From a virus: a DNA stretch of 64,000 bases. Made by a program: the position numbers and the translations under genes. Of the stretch, positions 1-7,047 are shown one piece after another. Positions within the stretch are counted from its first letter, which is position 1; every line of letters begins with the position of its first letter. Where the stretch lies: the IMG/VR virus record IMGVR_UViG_3300033144_006256, positions 20,645 through 84,644 of that record; one strand, given 5' to 3'. Below the pieces are notes generated by a model. That model had not been told where the DNA came from. It worked only from the letters and a program-made list of their open reading frames with translations, and searched no databases.

Positions 1-1
1 A

Positions 2-913
2 GGCGGAAAAGAAAAAGTAGATATACAATTATTAGGGCAACAAACCCGATTATCAAAAGCAGTTTTGAAAAATAGCACACAAACAACACTTTATACAGAT
101 ACAACAGCAGGATTAACAACTGCTGCGGCTGGTTCAGTAGCGGATTTAGGACTTGTTATGAGAGCGATAATAACAAGGTGGCAAGCAGAAGAAACTAATC
201 CGATTATTACAACAACAGCAGGGCAATGTAAAGATACAAACACAACAGAAACTTATACTTTTACATCAAGAACTTATTTAGATGCAATTAATACAGTAAA
301 AGGATTATCACCATCAGCATTATGGTATTGGTATTTAGATGAAAATAATGTTTTCAATTTTAGAAGTGATGCAATTACAGAACACACCTTTTATTTTGGC
401 AAGCATCTTTCAAGTTTAAAGGTAGAAAAACGCATTGACACAATCGTTAATTTCGTGTTAATATACAATCGTGATACAGGTTCACCGATATACAGAATGT
501 ATACAGATAATAATTCAGTTAATCTATATGGGACACGAACATTAAAAATACAAAATAAAAGTATTATAAACACAGATATTGCAGATAAAATAGGAAATAG
601 AATTATAAATGAAATGAAAAATCCAGATGTTCGTGTTGAAATGGATATAATTGATAATAATGAAAGCAGTGATGGATATGATATTGAAAGTATCCGTCCA
701 GGCGATACTTTCAAATTGCGTGGCGTTAATGACGCTTTGGCAAATACAATTTACGATGATATGCAAATTACAGAAGTTCAATATAGATTAGATGGGGCAA
801 GGGTTATAGCAGAACCAGTAAAATCAGGGATTATTCAATCAATAGTGAATGTAAATACAAAACTAGATGAAATAGGGAGCGAAGGTGTAGGCACAACATA
901 CACCGCAGCGTAA
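2..913 (+). CDS. Tail/baseplate structural protein, 5' end outside window
   Basis: The frame is open from the first bases of the window, so the gene starts upstream and only its last 303 residues are seen. The product is soluble, Thr/Asn-rich and mostly beta-like, with no membrane segment. The segment SIRPGDTFKLRG followed by an ITEVQYRLDG strand resembles the C-terminal part of siphophage tail/baseplate hub-like proteins. It stops at TAA one base before the ATG of the next gene, so the two are probably translated together. Family assignment rests on general resemblance and position next to the lysis genes; it is not a firm domain call. Confidence 0.55.
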   Translation, partial: GGKEKVDIQLLGQQTRLSKAVLKNSTQTTLYTDTTAGLTTAAAGSVADLGLVMRAIITRWQAEETNPIITTTAGQCKDTNTTETYTFTSRTYLDAINTVKGLSPSALWYWYLDENNVFNFRSDAITEHTFYFGKHLSSLKVEKRIDTIVNFVLIYNRDTGSPIYRMYTDNNSVNLYGTRTLKIQNKSIINTDIADKIGNRIINEMKNPDVRVEMDIIDNNESSDGYDIESIRPGDTFKLRGVNDALANTIYDDMQITEVQYRLDGARVIAEPVKSGIIQSIVNVNTKLDEIGSEGVGTTYTAA

Positions 914-914
914 A

Positions 915-1388
915 ATGGAAAGTGATATTATAAAAGCAATAGATAAATTAAAAGAAAGCAACGAAAAATTAATTTCAGTTGCATATAATCAAGGGTTTAA
1001 ATCATACGGAGAACATATTAAACCAGCAGAAGAAACAAAGATAGAACTTAATAAATTAAATGTAGAAGTATCAACTATGAAAGATTATATGAAAGCCATT
1101 GATAAAAAAATGGAAAACCACGATGAAGTATTAGATAAAATACATAACGAATTGAAAGATTTTATAAATAATGCTAATATAAAATTTGAACAAAAAGATT
1201 TAAACAGAAACGAACATAAAGAATTAAGGGTTAGCTTAGAAGAATATAAAGATAAAGCAGAAAGCAAGTTTGCTTCTAAAGGTATTGAAGATATGCTAAC
1301 ATCAATAAATAGGAAAGTTTGGATAACAATTATTATTTTTATATTAAGCACTTGTGCATTTGTGGCAGTAAAATTTGGGTTATTATAG
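915..1388 (+). CDS. Coiled-coil protein with C-terminal membrane anchor (XhlA-like?)
   Basis: 157 residues. Residues 1-130 are charged, heptad-rich and lack Pro, typical of a long coiled coil; residues 134-155 (VWITIIIFILSTCAFVAVKF) form one transmembrane helix at the extreme C-terminus. This layout, a soluble coiled coil then a tail anchor just before the endolysin, recalls XhlA/hemolysin-type holin accessory proteins, although those are usually shorter (70-90 residues). It could instead be a tail-associated membrane protein. The gene follows the tail gene by one base and precedes a 413 bp non-coding region. Confidence 0.5.
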   Translation: MESDIIKAIDKLKESNEKLISVAYNQGFKSYGEHIKPAEETKIELNKLNVEVSTMKDYMKAIDKKMENHDEVLDKIHNELKDFINNANIKFEQKDLNRNEHKELRVSLEEYKDKAESKFASKGIEDMLTSINRKVWITIIIFILSTCAFVAVKFGLL

Positions 1389-1559
1389 TTCAATTTTTTA
1401 CAACTAAACAAAAGTATATCGTTAACGGTTATCTTTATGCGTAAATGCGTATAAAAGCGTATTATTTGAAACATAAAGGTAATTATGCTATCTCAGATTA
1501 TATGTAAATTGCAATTTATATATAACTTTGCTTAGTTTTAAGTAATTAAAAAAATATTG

Positions 1560-1779
1560 TAGTTTTTAACAACTTAGCGAATGACATTCTGAAAGAAGAA
1601 TAGGGCAACCAACGCCCGAACTATTAAAACAATTCCGCATAGTTAGTTTATAGCTTTTATCAAGTATCCAAGCCATTCGTTTGGTTTGGGATTATATACT
1701 TAGATAGAACACGCAAGTGGGAAGATAATGCGAGCAACTGCTGTAAGTGTTGCATTTTTCGCTAAGTTGTTAAAAACTA
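1560..1779 (+). ncRNA. Candidate structured RNA, 220 nt, closed by a perfect 22-bp stem
   Basis: Positions 1560-1581 and 1758-1779 are perfect reverse complements (22 bp). Inside are further hairpins: 1586-1590/1597-1601, GGGC 1603-1606 with GCCC 1614-1617, AACTAT 1619-1624 with ATAGTT 1639-1644, AAGTATCCAAGCC 1662-1674 with 1683-1701, a CAC-GCAA-GTG hairpin at 1710-1719, and GCAAC 1734-1738 with GTTGC 1749-1753. The element ends just before a palindrome and 22 bp before the amidase ATG, so it may be an independent RNA or a leader of the lysis genes. It fits no riboswitch class I recognise. The flank 1389-1559 shows nothing codable. Confidence 0.6.
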
Positions 1780-1791
1780 TAACAGGTTATA
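1778..1791. promoter_or_regulatory. Palindrome TATAACAGGTTATA upstream of amidase
   Basis: Exact copy of the dispersed palindrome. It starts on the last two bases of the 22-bp stem and ends 10 bases before the amidase ATG at 1802, a position suited to an operator or translational hairpin. Confidence 0.6.
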
Positions 1792-1801
1792 AGATAAAAC
1801 A

Positions 1802-2467
1802 ATGATTACATATTTTAATTGTGCGGGACATAATAAAAAATCAGTAGGGGCGGCATATTTTAATACAACAGAAGAACGGCAAACAAGAGAAACAAGAGAT
1901 GAAGTATCAACTAACCTTTTACCATATAATATAAATGTAGTAAAAGATAATGATGATTTTTCATTAACTGATACTATTAAATGGATAAATAAAAATTGTA
2001 AATCTGGCGATATTGCGATTGAAATTCATTTTAACGCTTCTAAAAAACATAATGCAAGGGGTGTAGAAGGTTGGGTATATACTGGAAATGCTAAAATTGG
2101 TTTATTATGCCGTAATATAGTTAAAAGAATTAGCGATTATACAGGTATGAAAAATAGGGGAGTTAAATATAGTGATAAGTATGCTTTTATAAGAGATACT
2201 AAATGTGATGCTATAATTCTTGAATGTGGATTTTTAGATAGTGAATTTGATGCAAAGATAATTCTTGATCCGAATAACGATGATTTGATTTCTAAGGCGA
2301 TTTCAGATGAAATGGTATCTTATATGGGGTTATCGCTTAAAACCCCGCAGAACGCAGATTTGAGCGAACCAGAGCAACTTGATGATGAAGATTTTGAAGA
2401 ACTTGATGAAAAACTTGATGAAATTTTATATGATTTAGATGAAATTATCAAAATATTAAGCAAATAA
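1802..2467 (+). CDS. N-acetylmuramoyl-L-alanine amidase (Amidase_3 type endolysin)
   Basis: 221 residues, cutting the amide bond between MurNAc and L-Ala of murein. The Amidase_3 zinc fold is visible: first His in the CAGHNKK motif (H10), acidic ligand in EERQTRE (about E24-E25), second His in IEIHFNAS (H76), and catalytic Glu in ILECGFLD (E141). No signal peptide is present, so release needs a holin or leakage. After residue 180 comes a very acidic Asp/Glu tail in place of a recognisable wall-binding repeat. It follows the structured RNA and precedes the M23 peptidase, forming the lysis block. Confidence 0.85.
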   Translation: MITYFNCAGHNKKSVGAAYFNTTEERQTRETRDEVSTNLLPYNINVVKDNDDFSLTDTIKWINKNCKSGDIAIEIHFNASKKHNARGVEGWVYTGNAKIGLLCRNIVKRISDYTGMKNRGVKYSDKYAFIRDTKCDAIILECGFLDSEFDAKIILDPNNDDLISKAISDEMVSYMGLSLKTPQNADLSEPEQLDDEDFEELDEKLDEILYDLDEIIKILSK

Positions 2468-2545
2468 CATAAAAACTTATTAGTATATTCAAAAGATATT
2501 TTCGCAAAGATATGAATAAGCGTATATGTTATTAAGGGAAAATTT

Positions 2546-3133
2546 ATTTGTAAGCGTATTTTCATACCTGCAATAATTATAGCATTCGTTATACCTCCGC
2601 TTCTATCGTATTATTTAACAAAAAATAATACCTTAAAAGAAAATAAAATACTTATAGAAGAAATTGATGAAGAAATAATCGGTGGATCTGATTATACTTT
2701 ATTTGAATATACAATACCACCTAAGTCTAAACCAAAAAAAATAACATCATCTAAAAAAAGAAATGTTATTGCTAGTGAAAGTTTGGGCTTTTTTATTTGC
2801 CCTGCTACTGGAATATCTTGGGGAAAGTATCACGGAAGAAATGCTGTTGATATAGCGAATGCTAGTGGAGGAAATATTATAGCTTCTGCTTCTGGCATCA
2901 TCACCAAAGTTGGCAAAGGCTATAATGGCGGTTTGGGCAACTATGTTATAATTGCCCACTCAGAGGGCGTAGAAACTCTGTATGCACACTTATCGGCTAT
3001 TTATATATTTGAGGGTCAAGAAATTCAACAGGGGGCAATTCTGGGGCTTATGGGGGCTACTGGACACTGTATACCCGCAGGAGCTGTTCATCTTCATTGG
3101 GAAGTTCACGGAGCTGATAATCCTTTAAACTAA
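2546..3133 (+). CDS. M23-family murein endopeptidase, membrane-anchored, apparent AUU start
   Basis: 195 residues. The C-terminal part is an M23/LytM zinc metallopeptidase: YHGRNAVDIAN supplies the His and Asp ligands, TLYAHLS and HLHWEVHG the HxH-type residues. This family cuts peptide cross-links of murein. The frame is open back to 2516 and encodes a basic N-terminus then a hydrophobic helix (PAIIIAFVIPPLLSYYL), but has no ATG, GTG or TTG before 2783. An AAGGGA sequence at 2534-2539 lies 6 bases before an ATT codon at 2546, which I take as the start. The usual call would be TTG 2783, which loses the anchor. The end overlaps the convergent gene at 3125. Confidence 0.7.
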   Translation: MCKRIFIPAIIIAFVIPPLLSYYLTKNNTLKENKILIEEIDEEIIGGSDYTLFEYTIPPKSKPKKITSSKKRNVIASESLGFFICPATGISWGKYHGRNAVDIANASGGNIIASASGIITKVGKGYNGGLGNYVIIAHSEGVETLYAHLSAIYIFEGQEIQQGAILGLMGATGHCIPAGAVHLHWEVHGADNPLN

Positions 3134-3292
3134 GATTTCAAAAAGTTCTTTTTTAAAATCATATTTTCTATAATCTATATAACCGCATTTATCACATTCA
3201 AAGTAGTGACCCCAATTGCTGTTATCTATAAGCGGATTTCTAATTGCAAAAGGGTTTTTACCAATTTCATTATTACAATGTAAGCATTTCAT
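3125..3292 (-). CDS. Small zinc-ribbon protein
   Basis: 55 residues, read leftward. Two CxxC pairs (CLHCNN near the start and CDKCGY in the second half) form a zinc ribbon of the kind seen in many small phage proteins; no enzyme domain is present. It is the last gene of the leftward operon that starts at 4724, and its stop overlaps the end of the convergent M23 peptidase gene by nine bases. Function unknown. Confidence 0.6.
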   Translation of the reverse strand: MKCLHCNNEIGKNPFAIRNPLIDNSNWGHYFECDKCGYIDYRKYDFKKELFEILV

Positions 3293-3297
3293 ATTTT

Positions 3298-3444
3298 TTA
3301 TTTAAAATCGTTTATTATATTTTTAAAACTTTCCCAAAAAGTATGTTCGCTATAAGTATAATATCCAAAAGCCATTAAAAGGATAAAAGGTAATCCTAGT
3401 GTTATTGCAAAAATAAATATAAGTTTTCTATACAGTTTTTCCAT
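3298..3444 (-). CDS. Small single-pass membrane protein
   Basis: 48 residues with one hydrophobic stretch (LIFIFAITLGLPFILLMAF) after a basic N-terminus, then a polar tail. It lies in the leftward operon with short gaps to both neighbours. No family is recognised. Confidence 0.55.
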   Translation of the reverse strand: MEKLYRKLIFIFAITLGLPFILLMAFGYYTYSEHTFWESFKNIINDFK

Positions 3445-3462
3445 TTTATTTTATTAAACTTA

Positions 3463-3681
3463 TTACAAATTATATTCTAATCCTGATTTATCCCATAAAC
3501 TTTTCAATTCTTTATCTTTTAATTTTGAAAATAAACATAAACTTCTAAACCCTAGTGCTTCATTTAATAAATTTTTATCCATTTCTGTTGCTGTATTATT
3601 TTTAACATTAAATAATCTAGCTGAACCATTTATATTTATTGCTTCTAATATTTTTATTCTTGTTTTACTTAATATTTTCAT
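3463..3681 (-). CDS. Hypothetical protein, 72 aa
   Basis: Small, basic, mostly helical protein (begins MKILSKTRIKILEAIN) with no recognised domain. The first 30 residues could be a helix-turn-helix-like unit, but the evidence is weak. It sits in the leftward operon between two small membrane proteins. Confidence 0.5.
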   Translation of the reverse strand: MKILSKTRIKILEAININGSARLFNVKNNTATEMDKNLLNEALGFRSLCLFSKLKDKELKSLWDKSGLEYNL

Positions 3682-3682
3682 A

Positions 3683-3787
3683 TTATTTTATTATACTTAT
3701 TACACAAGCAAACCATAATCCCCATATACCAACAAAAAAATAAACTTTTAAGATAGTTAGCTTAGGATTTTTCCACTTGGATTTCAT
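3683..3787 (-). CDS. Small single-pass membrane protein, 34 aa
   Basis: Begins MKSKWKNPK, then one hydrophobic helix (VYFFVGIWGLWFACVISII). Its ATG overlaps the stop of the upstream gene (ATGA), the coupling typical of this operon. No family recognised. Confidence 0.5.
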   Translation of the reverse strand: MKSKWKNPKLTILKVYFFVGIWGLWFACVISIIK

Positions 3788-4059
3788 AAATATTCTACTA
3801 CTTTAATCCCCAGTTTTTTACAAAGTTTTTTAAAATCATTTTTCCCATTATAATATTGATAAAAGATTATTGAAACATCATCTGATTTTCCTTTATAATA
3901 TCTATCCACAAAATAAGCAAATCCGCATTCTTTTTTATCTATTAAACCGCAGATATTATCCATATCACCAATATTTTTTCCTTCATAAGGGCAGAACCTT
4001 TTTACCTTTAAAGGAATTTCTATTACAAGATTATTGTTTTTTACAGATATTTTTTCCAT
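3784..4059 (-). CDS. Hypothetical protein, 91 aa, cysteine-containing
   Basis: Five Cys residues (CPYEG, NICG, KECG, KLCKK) in a mainly beta N-terminal half and helical C-terminus. The spacing is compatible with a metal site but matches no family I recognise. The start codon overlaps the stop of the methyltransferase gene (shared base 4059), so the two are coupled. Confidence 0.55.
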   Translation of the reverse strand: MEKISVKNNNLVIEIPLKVKRFCPYEGKNIGDMDNICGLIDKKECGFAYFVDRYYKGKSDDVSIIFYQYYNGKNDFKKLCKKLGIKVVEYL

Positions 4060-4724
4060 TATAATATTCTTTTATTTGCTATATTACAATAATTTTTACT
4101 TAATTCTATCCCTATAAATTTCCTATTAAATTGTTTTGCAATTTTTAATATAGTCCCACTACCACAGAAAGGATCAATTATTAAATCATTTTCTTCTGTT
4201 GTCGATAATATTATTCTTTTTGCAATTTCTTCAGGAATTGGACAGCTATGATTATTATTCTTTTTACTAACATTTTTAATTTGATTTACTTTCCACCAAT
4301 CGTAACTTCTACAAGTTTTTCCTTCTGCAATTCTTTTTTTTATTCTTTTATCATTAGGATTTTTATATTCTTGAGGTATTTTTCTAAAATCTGGTTTGCA
4401 ATTCCACCAAGTTATAATCCTATGTTGTTTTGCTGTATTGCTATTATATACCCAACTTACAGATTGTTGGCATAAACCCAAATCAAGTGTTGCTAAAATA
4501 TTTATTGTTTCTTCTGGATAATGAATTATTATTGATTTTTTATTTGAAAAAACATTATATAATAAATCCCTATATTCATCTACATCTAAATTATCAGTGT
4601 AATTATCATAATGATATTTTTGGTTATAAGGTGGATCGCTTATAAAAAATGCTTTAGATAATATTTTATTATCAATATTATCTAAAATTTCTAAACAGTC
4701 ACCTTGTATAATTTTATTTTCCAT
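4059..4724 (-). CDS. DNA methyltransferase, N4-cytosine/N6-adenine type
   Basis: 221 residues. Catalytic motif IV ISDPPY is near residue 29 and SAM-binding motif I DPFCGSGT near residue 184: the beta-class order of amino-methyltransferases. DPPY favours N6-adenine, but N4-cytosine is not excluded. The start chosen at 4724 (MENKIIQGD) matches the family N-terminus and leaves a leader of about 90 nt from the promoter at 4820-4847; an upstream in-frame start at 4808 would sit almost on the transcription start. The leader holds a hairpin (AATGCCA with TGGCATT). Likely protects phage DNA from restriction. Confidence 0.85.
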   Translation of the reverse strand: MENKIIQGDCLEILDNIDNKILSKAFFISDPPYNQKYHYDNYTDNLDVDEYRDLLYNVFSNKKSIIIHYPEETINILATLDLGLCQQSVSWVYNSNTAKQHRIITWWNCKPDFRKIPQEYKNPNDKRIKKRIAEGKTCRSYDWWKVNQIKNVSKKNNNHSCPIPEEIAKRIILSTTEENDLIIDPFCGSGTILKIAKQFNRKFIGIELSKNYCNIANKRIL

Positions 4725-4819
4725 TTTGTTTTCACAACAAGTTATAGTTATTTTTCCAAAGAATGCCACTAGCGATTGATGAACTAATGGCATTTTCAAG
4801 AAATACAACTTATATTTTT

Positions 4820-4847
4820 ATTATAGCAGATATTTAAAAAATGTCAA
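4820..4847 (-). promoter_or_regulatory. Sigma-70 promoter for leftward operon
   Basis: On the minus strand CGCTTGACA (-35 at 4842-4847), 16 bp spacer, TGC-TATAAT extended -10 (4820-4825). It belongs to a repeated promoter family in this phage and drives the methyltransferase operon. Confidence 0.85.
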
Positions 4848-4884
4848 GCGACCATATAACCATTATAACTTTAAAAACAAGGAT

Positions 4885-4913
4885 TTGACATTTTTAGTAG
4901 TATGAATTATAAT
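4885..4913 (+). promoter_or_regulatory. Sigma-70 promoter for small RNA copy 1
   Basis: TTGACA 4885-4890, 17 bp spacer, TATAAT 4908-4913. The predicted start, about 4920, is the first base of the RNA closing stem. It is divergent from the promoter at 4820-4847. The 37 bp between them hold an imperfect TATAACCATTATA palindrome at 4855-4867, a possible shared operator. Confidence 0.85.
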
Positions 4914-4919
4914 ATAGTT

Positions 4920-5024
4920 AATGTATAGGGAAGATAGTTATAAAATTGATAACAGTTTTATAATCCGAGAAATCGGTGAAAACTTTTCTATACATTGCAT
5001 TTAACACCCGTAAGGGTGTTTTTT
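4920..5024 (+). ncRNA. Small structured RNA, copy 1 (three-way junction with GAAA tetraloop)
   Basis: About 105 nt between a strong promoter and an intrinsic terminator. P1: 4920-4933 pairs with 4983-4996 (14 bp with two G.U). P2: TTATAAAA / TTTTATAA, 10-nt loop. P3: CCGA-GAAA-TCGG. The terminator is AACACCC-GTAA-GGGTGTT plus T-tract (5003-5024). A second copy on the minus strand at 29094-29199 keeps the promoter spacing, the GAAA loop and the terminator but has different paired bases in P1, P2 and P3, so structure rather than sequence is conserved. No open frame fits inside. Confidence 0.85.
5003..5024 (+). terminator. Rho-independent terminator of small RNA copy 1
   Basis: 7-bp stem AACACCC/GGGTGTT, GTAA loop, then a T6 tract (5019-5024, including the last stem bases). 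The stretch from GGGTGT through TTGCTTGT is repeated at copy 2 on the minus strand. Confidence 0.9.
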
Positions 5025-5026
5025 GC

Positions 5027-5408
5027 TTGTTGAATAATGCGAATTATGTTCAACAAAAATACAATTATGTTTTTTGATATAAAAAGTTTTCGCTATATCG
5101 GAGTAGGCGTACGAAACTGACGAGTGTTTAGCCAGTTAAGTTTTCTGGTGAATTAAAAAAACGATATTTCTTAATTACCTAGTGACTGGGTTAAGAAATA
5201 ATGATAAGCGATTAAAATTAAATAACAAATATTCTAATTAAAAGGATTTTATATCGCCACCAATGCTTCTGTGTGCTTGTTATGTAGCTACAGATAACCG
5301 TCACGAAAAGGGTGCTGGGGTGCGGATCCTCTAAATATCCGCCACTTCTTGAAGAATAAATTTTTAATATTCTAACGCACAAAATCTAAACATCCCTTTT
5401 TATATCAA
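5027..5408 (+). ncRNA. Candidate large structured non-coding region
   Basis: No usable gene. A hairpin TTGTTGAA/TTCAACAA lies at 5027-5056. Then a 13-bp long-range stem (5074-5086 with 5396-5408) encloses CCAG/CTGG (5132-5148), ATTTCTTAA/TTAAGAAAT (5166-5199) and GCGGAT/ATCCGC (5322-5342). The GC-rich patch 5305-5345 stands out in AT-rich DNA. I found no match to tmRNA, RNase P or group I intron cores. Strand is assumed from the upstream promoter; it could be read-through from the small RNA or an independent transcript. Confidence 0.45.
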
Positions 5409-5649
5409 CATTCATATAAATATCCAATTTATTAATTCCATTTCAAAAGCGGGATAACTACAACAATTTTTGAAGAATAAATTATAAAGAAATAATATTA
5501 AACAAGTAAGAATAAAAAGAAATAAAAAAAAGAAAAAAACCGCTTGCGATAGCAAGCCACGAAGCGTAGCGAAGTGTGTATCGGAAATAAAAAATAAAAA
5601 ACAAAATATTAAATAATAGTAATAATTTTAAAAAAAGATAATACAACAC
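5409..5649. other. Non-coding, AT-rich stretch
   Basis: No gene seen. It holds poly-A-rich sequence, two GAAGAATAAAT copies (near 5350 and 5470) and the dispersed repeat at 5538-5586. Confidence 0.6.
5538..5586 (+). repeat. Dispersed GCGTAGCGAAG repeat, copy 1
   Basis: Contains CTTGCGATAGCAAG, a palindrome, then GAAGCGTAGCGAAG and GTATCGGAA. A diverged pair of units occurs in inverse orientation at 28587-28670. Both are non-coding and lie 0.4-0.6 kb downstream of a copy of the small RNA. Confidence 0.65.
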
Positions 5650-5677
5650 TTGACATTTTTCCTATATCTGTTATAAT
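5650..5677 (+). promoter_or_regulatory. Sigma-70 promoter, start of rightward early region
   Basis: TTGACA 5650-5655, 16 bp, TGT-TATAAT extended -10 at 5672-5677. It lies 30 bp upstream of the first gene of the rightward block at 5708. Confidence 0.85.
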
Positions 5678-5707
5678 AAAGATATAATAAATTAAAGGAA
5701 CAAAAAT

Positions 5708-6271
5708 ATGTCTAAAATAACAATATCTATAATAAAAAGTTTTATTAAAAAGAACTTTAAAAAAATATACATAAAAATAACAAGTAATTTTGATACTAAT
5801 GATGATTGCTTAATTGGGTTTAAAGATAGCGAATTTAATATTATGGCAGAAAGCATAAGATACCCTAAAAATACATTGGGGATAGAAGGTGCTTGGTTTA
5901 TAGGAAACAGCAGGGATTATTTTGAAAAATATGAAGATGATGAATTTACTGGATATACAGTTAGTAATTGTTGCGGTTCATTTATAATAGCAATTAAAAA
6001 ACCAACAGATAAAAATATATTAGATGATTATATACAATTAAAAACTAATTTTTATGGTAAAAAGTTTTCAATATACCAGTTATTCTTAAATGAATTTCGG
6101 GGGAAAGATAAAAAATTTAGTGAACTTACAGATATACCAGCAGATTTAATACCTTGCCTAGCAATATTTAATGATAATAAAATACAATTATGGTTTCATC
6201 TTAACAATGGGGCAACAGTAAAAGAATATTTAACAAATAAATTTTTAAATAAAGAATTTGGAAGGAAATAA
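5708..6271 (+). CDS. Hypothetical protein, 187 aa
   Basis: First gene after the 5650 promoter; RBS AAAGGA is 8 bases before ATG. Basic, amphipathic N-terminus then an alpha/beta protein (motifs FIGNSRDYFEKYEDDE, CCGSFIIAIKK). No membrane helix and no family recognised. Its promoter-proximal position suggests an early-expressed host-takeover or regulatory protein, which is inference only. Confidence 0.65.
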   Translation: MSKITISIIKSFIKKNFKKIYIKITSNFDTNDDCLIGFKDSEFNIMAESIRYPKNTLGIEGAWFIGNSRDYFEKYEDDEFTGYTVSNCCGSFIIAIKKPTDKNILDDYIQLKTNFYGKKFSIYQLFLNEFRGKDKKFSELTDIPADLIPCLAIFNDNKIQLWFHLNNGATVKEYLTNKFLNKEFGRK

Positions 6272-6275
6272 AAAT

Positions 6276-6626
6276 ATGAAATTTAATTTAAAAGAAGAAT
6301 ATAAGGAAGCAGATTTAACTAATATAGAAACACTTAAACAAATAGTTATAAATAAATTTAAAGAATATAAGTTGCCTTTAAACAAGATTATAAAGAAAGA
6401 TGATGGAATGTTTATTTATGGTAAATATTGCACAGAACATTGCAGAATAGTAAGAAAATTAGTTAAAGAAATATCTAATAATGAATATTTATACGAAAGA
6501 AAAAAGAAATATTATAATTGCAATTTTATTGGTACAGAAAATTTAGAAGAATTTCAAAATATACTTGAAATGATAATTAGTGAAAATTTAAGAAGAAAGG
6601 AATTTAAATTATATGAAAAAATATAA
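6276..6626 (+). CDS. Hypothetical protein, 116 aa
   Basis: Charged, mostly helical protein. An in-frame TTG at 6258 exists, but the ATG at 6276 has a GGAAGGAAAT ribosome site (6260-6269) and is preferred. It follows the previous gene by four bases. The pattern YCTEHCRIVRKLV puts two Cys and a His close together, perhaps a metal site. No family recognised. Confidence 0.6.
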   Translation: MKFNLKEEYKEADLTNIETLKQIVINKFKEYKLPLNKIIKKDDGMFIYGKYCTEHCRIVRKLVKEISNNEYLYERKKKYYNCNFIGTENLEEFQNILEMIISENLRRKEFKLYEKI

Positions 6627-6792
6627 AAAAACTATGAAAAAATTTGGTTTCATAATAGGTGTAAATGGTTTTCCAATTGATGTACAAGAAACTACGGAGA
6701 AAAAAGCTTTATTAAAATTTATAGATAAATATTATAAAAGGTTAGAAGATGAAAATTTTATATTTAGTTGTTTGGGGGAAATGGTTAAATAG
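6613..6792 (+). CDS. Hypothetical protein, 59 aa
   Basis: Starts inside the end of the upstream gene (14 bp overlap). Begins with a lysine-rich stretch, then KFGFIIGVNGFPID and a helical tail. The small alpha/beta protein has no known family. The AGAAAGGAA ribosome site precedes the ATG. Confidence 0.5.
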   Translation: MKKYKKTMKKFGFIIGVNGFPIDVQETTEKKALLKFIDKYYKRLEDENFIFSCLGEMVK

Positions 6793-6818
6793 ATATAATA
6801 AATTAAGAAATTAAAAAT

Positions 6819-6968
6819 ATGATTGATACAAACATTATATTACAAAAAGAAATAAACAATGCACTTATTGAAAGTAATAAAATTACTGCTAAACTTCAAA
6901 CAAGTATATTAGAAGATATAGAAAAAATTAAAAAGCGATTAGATAAATTAGAAAAAAGGATAAAATAA
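6819..6968 (+). CDS. Short coiled-coil protein, 49 aa
   Basis: MIDTNIILQKEI then a continuous heptad pattern ending in KKRLDKLEKRIK. No ribosome site is obvious; the AAAAAT-ATG context matches several neighbours. Function unknown. Confidence 0.5.
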   Translation: MIDTNIILQKEINNALIESNKITAKLQTSILEDIEKIKKRLDKLEKRIK

Positions 6969-6972
6969 AAAT

Positions 6973-7047
6973 ATGAATTATAAAGATGAATTAAAATTTC
7001 AAGAAATATTAAATAGATTATATGTTAAAGATGAAACAAAAAAATGA
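6973..7047 (+). CDS. Very short ORF, 24 aa, coupled to the methylase gene
   Basis: Starts ATG in the same AAAAAT context and ends in ATGA overlapping the next start at 7044. Charged helix. It could be a leader peptide for translational coupling rather than a functional protein. Confidence 0.35.
   Translation: MNYKDELKFQEILNRLYVKDETKK

Noticed and set aside
3870-4645. Plus-strand ORFs over the leftward operon
   Set aside because: They run opposite to genes with clear domains, have no ribosome sites, and are rich in Phe/Tyr/Ile as expected of shadows in AT-rich DNA.
5108-5308. Hammerhead-ribozyme-like core (CTGACGAG at about 5117 and CACGAAA at about 5303)
   Set aside because: The two core strands can be joined only by a very poor stem II, and no stem I/III pairing with a cleavage site was found.
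5300-5345. Similarity of AAGGGTGCTGGGGTGCGG to a part of bacterial RNase P RNA
   Set aside because: The essential P4 and other conserved blocks of RNase P are absent nearby; likely chance in a GC-rich patch.
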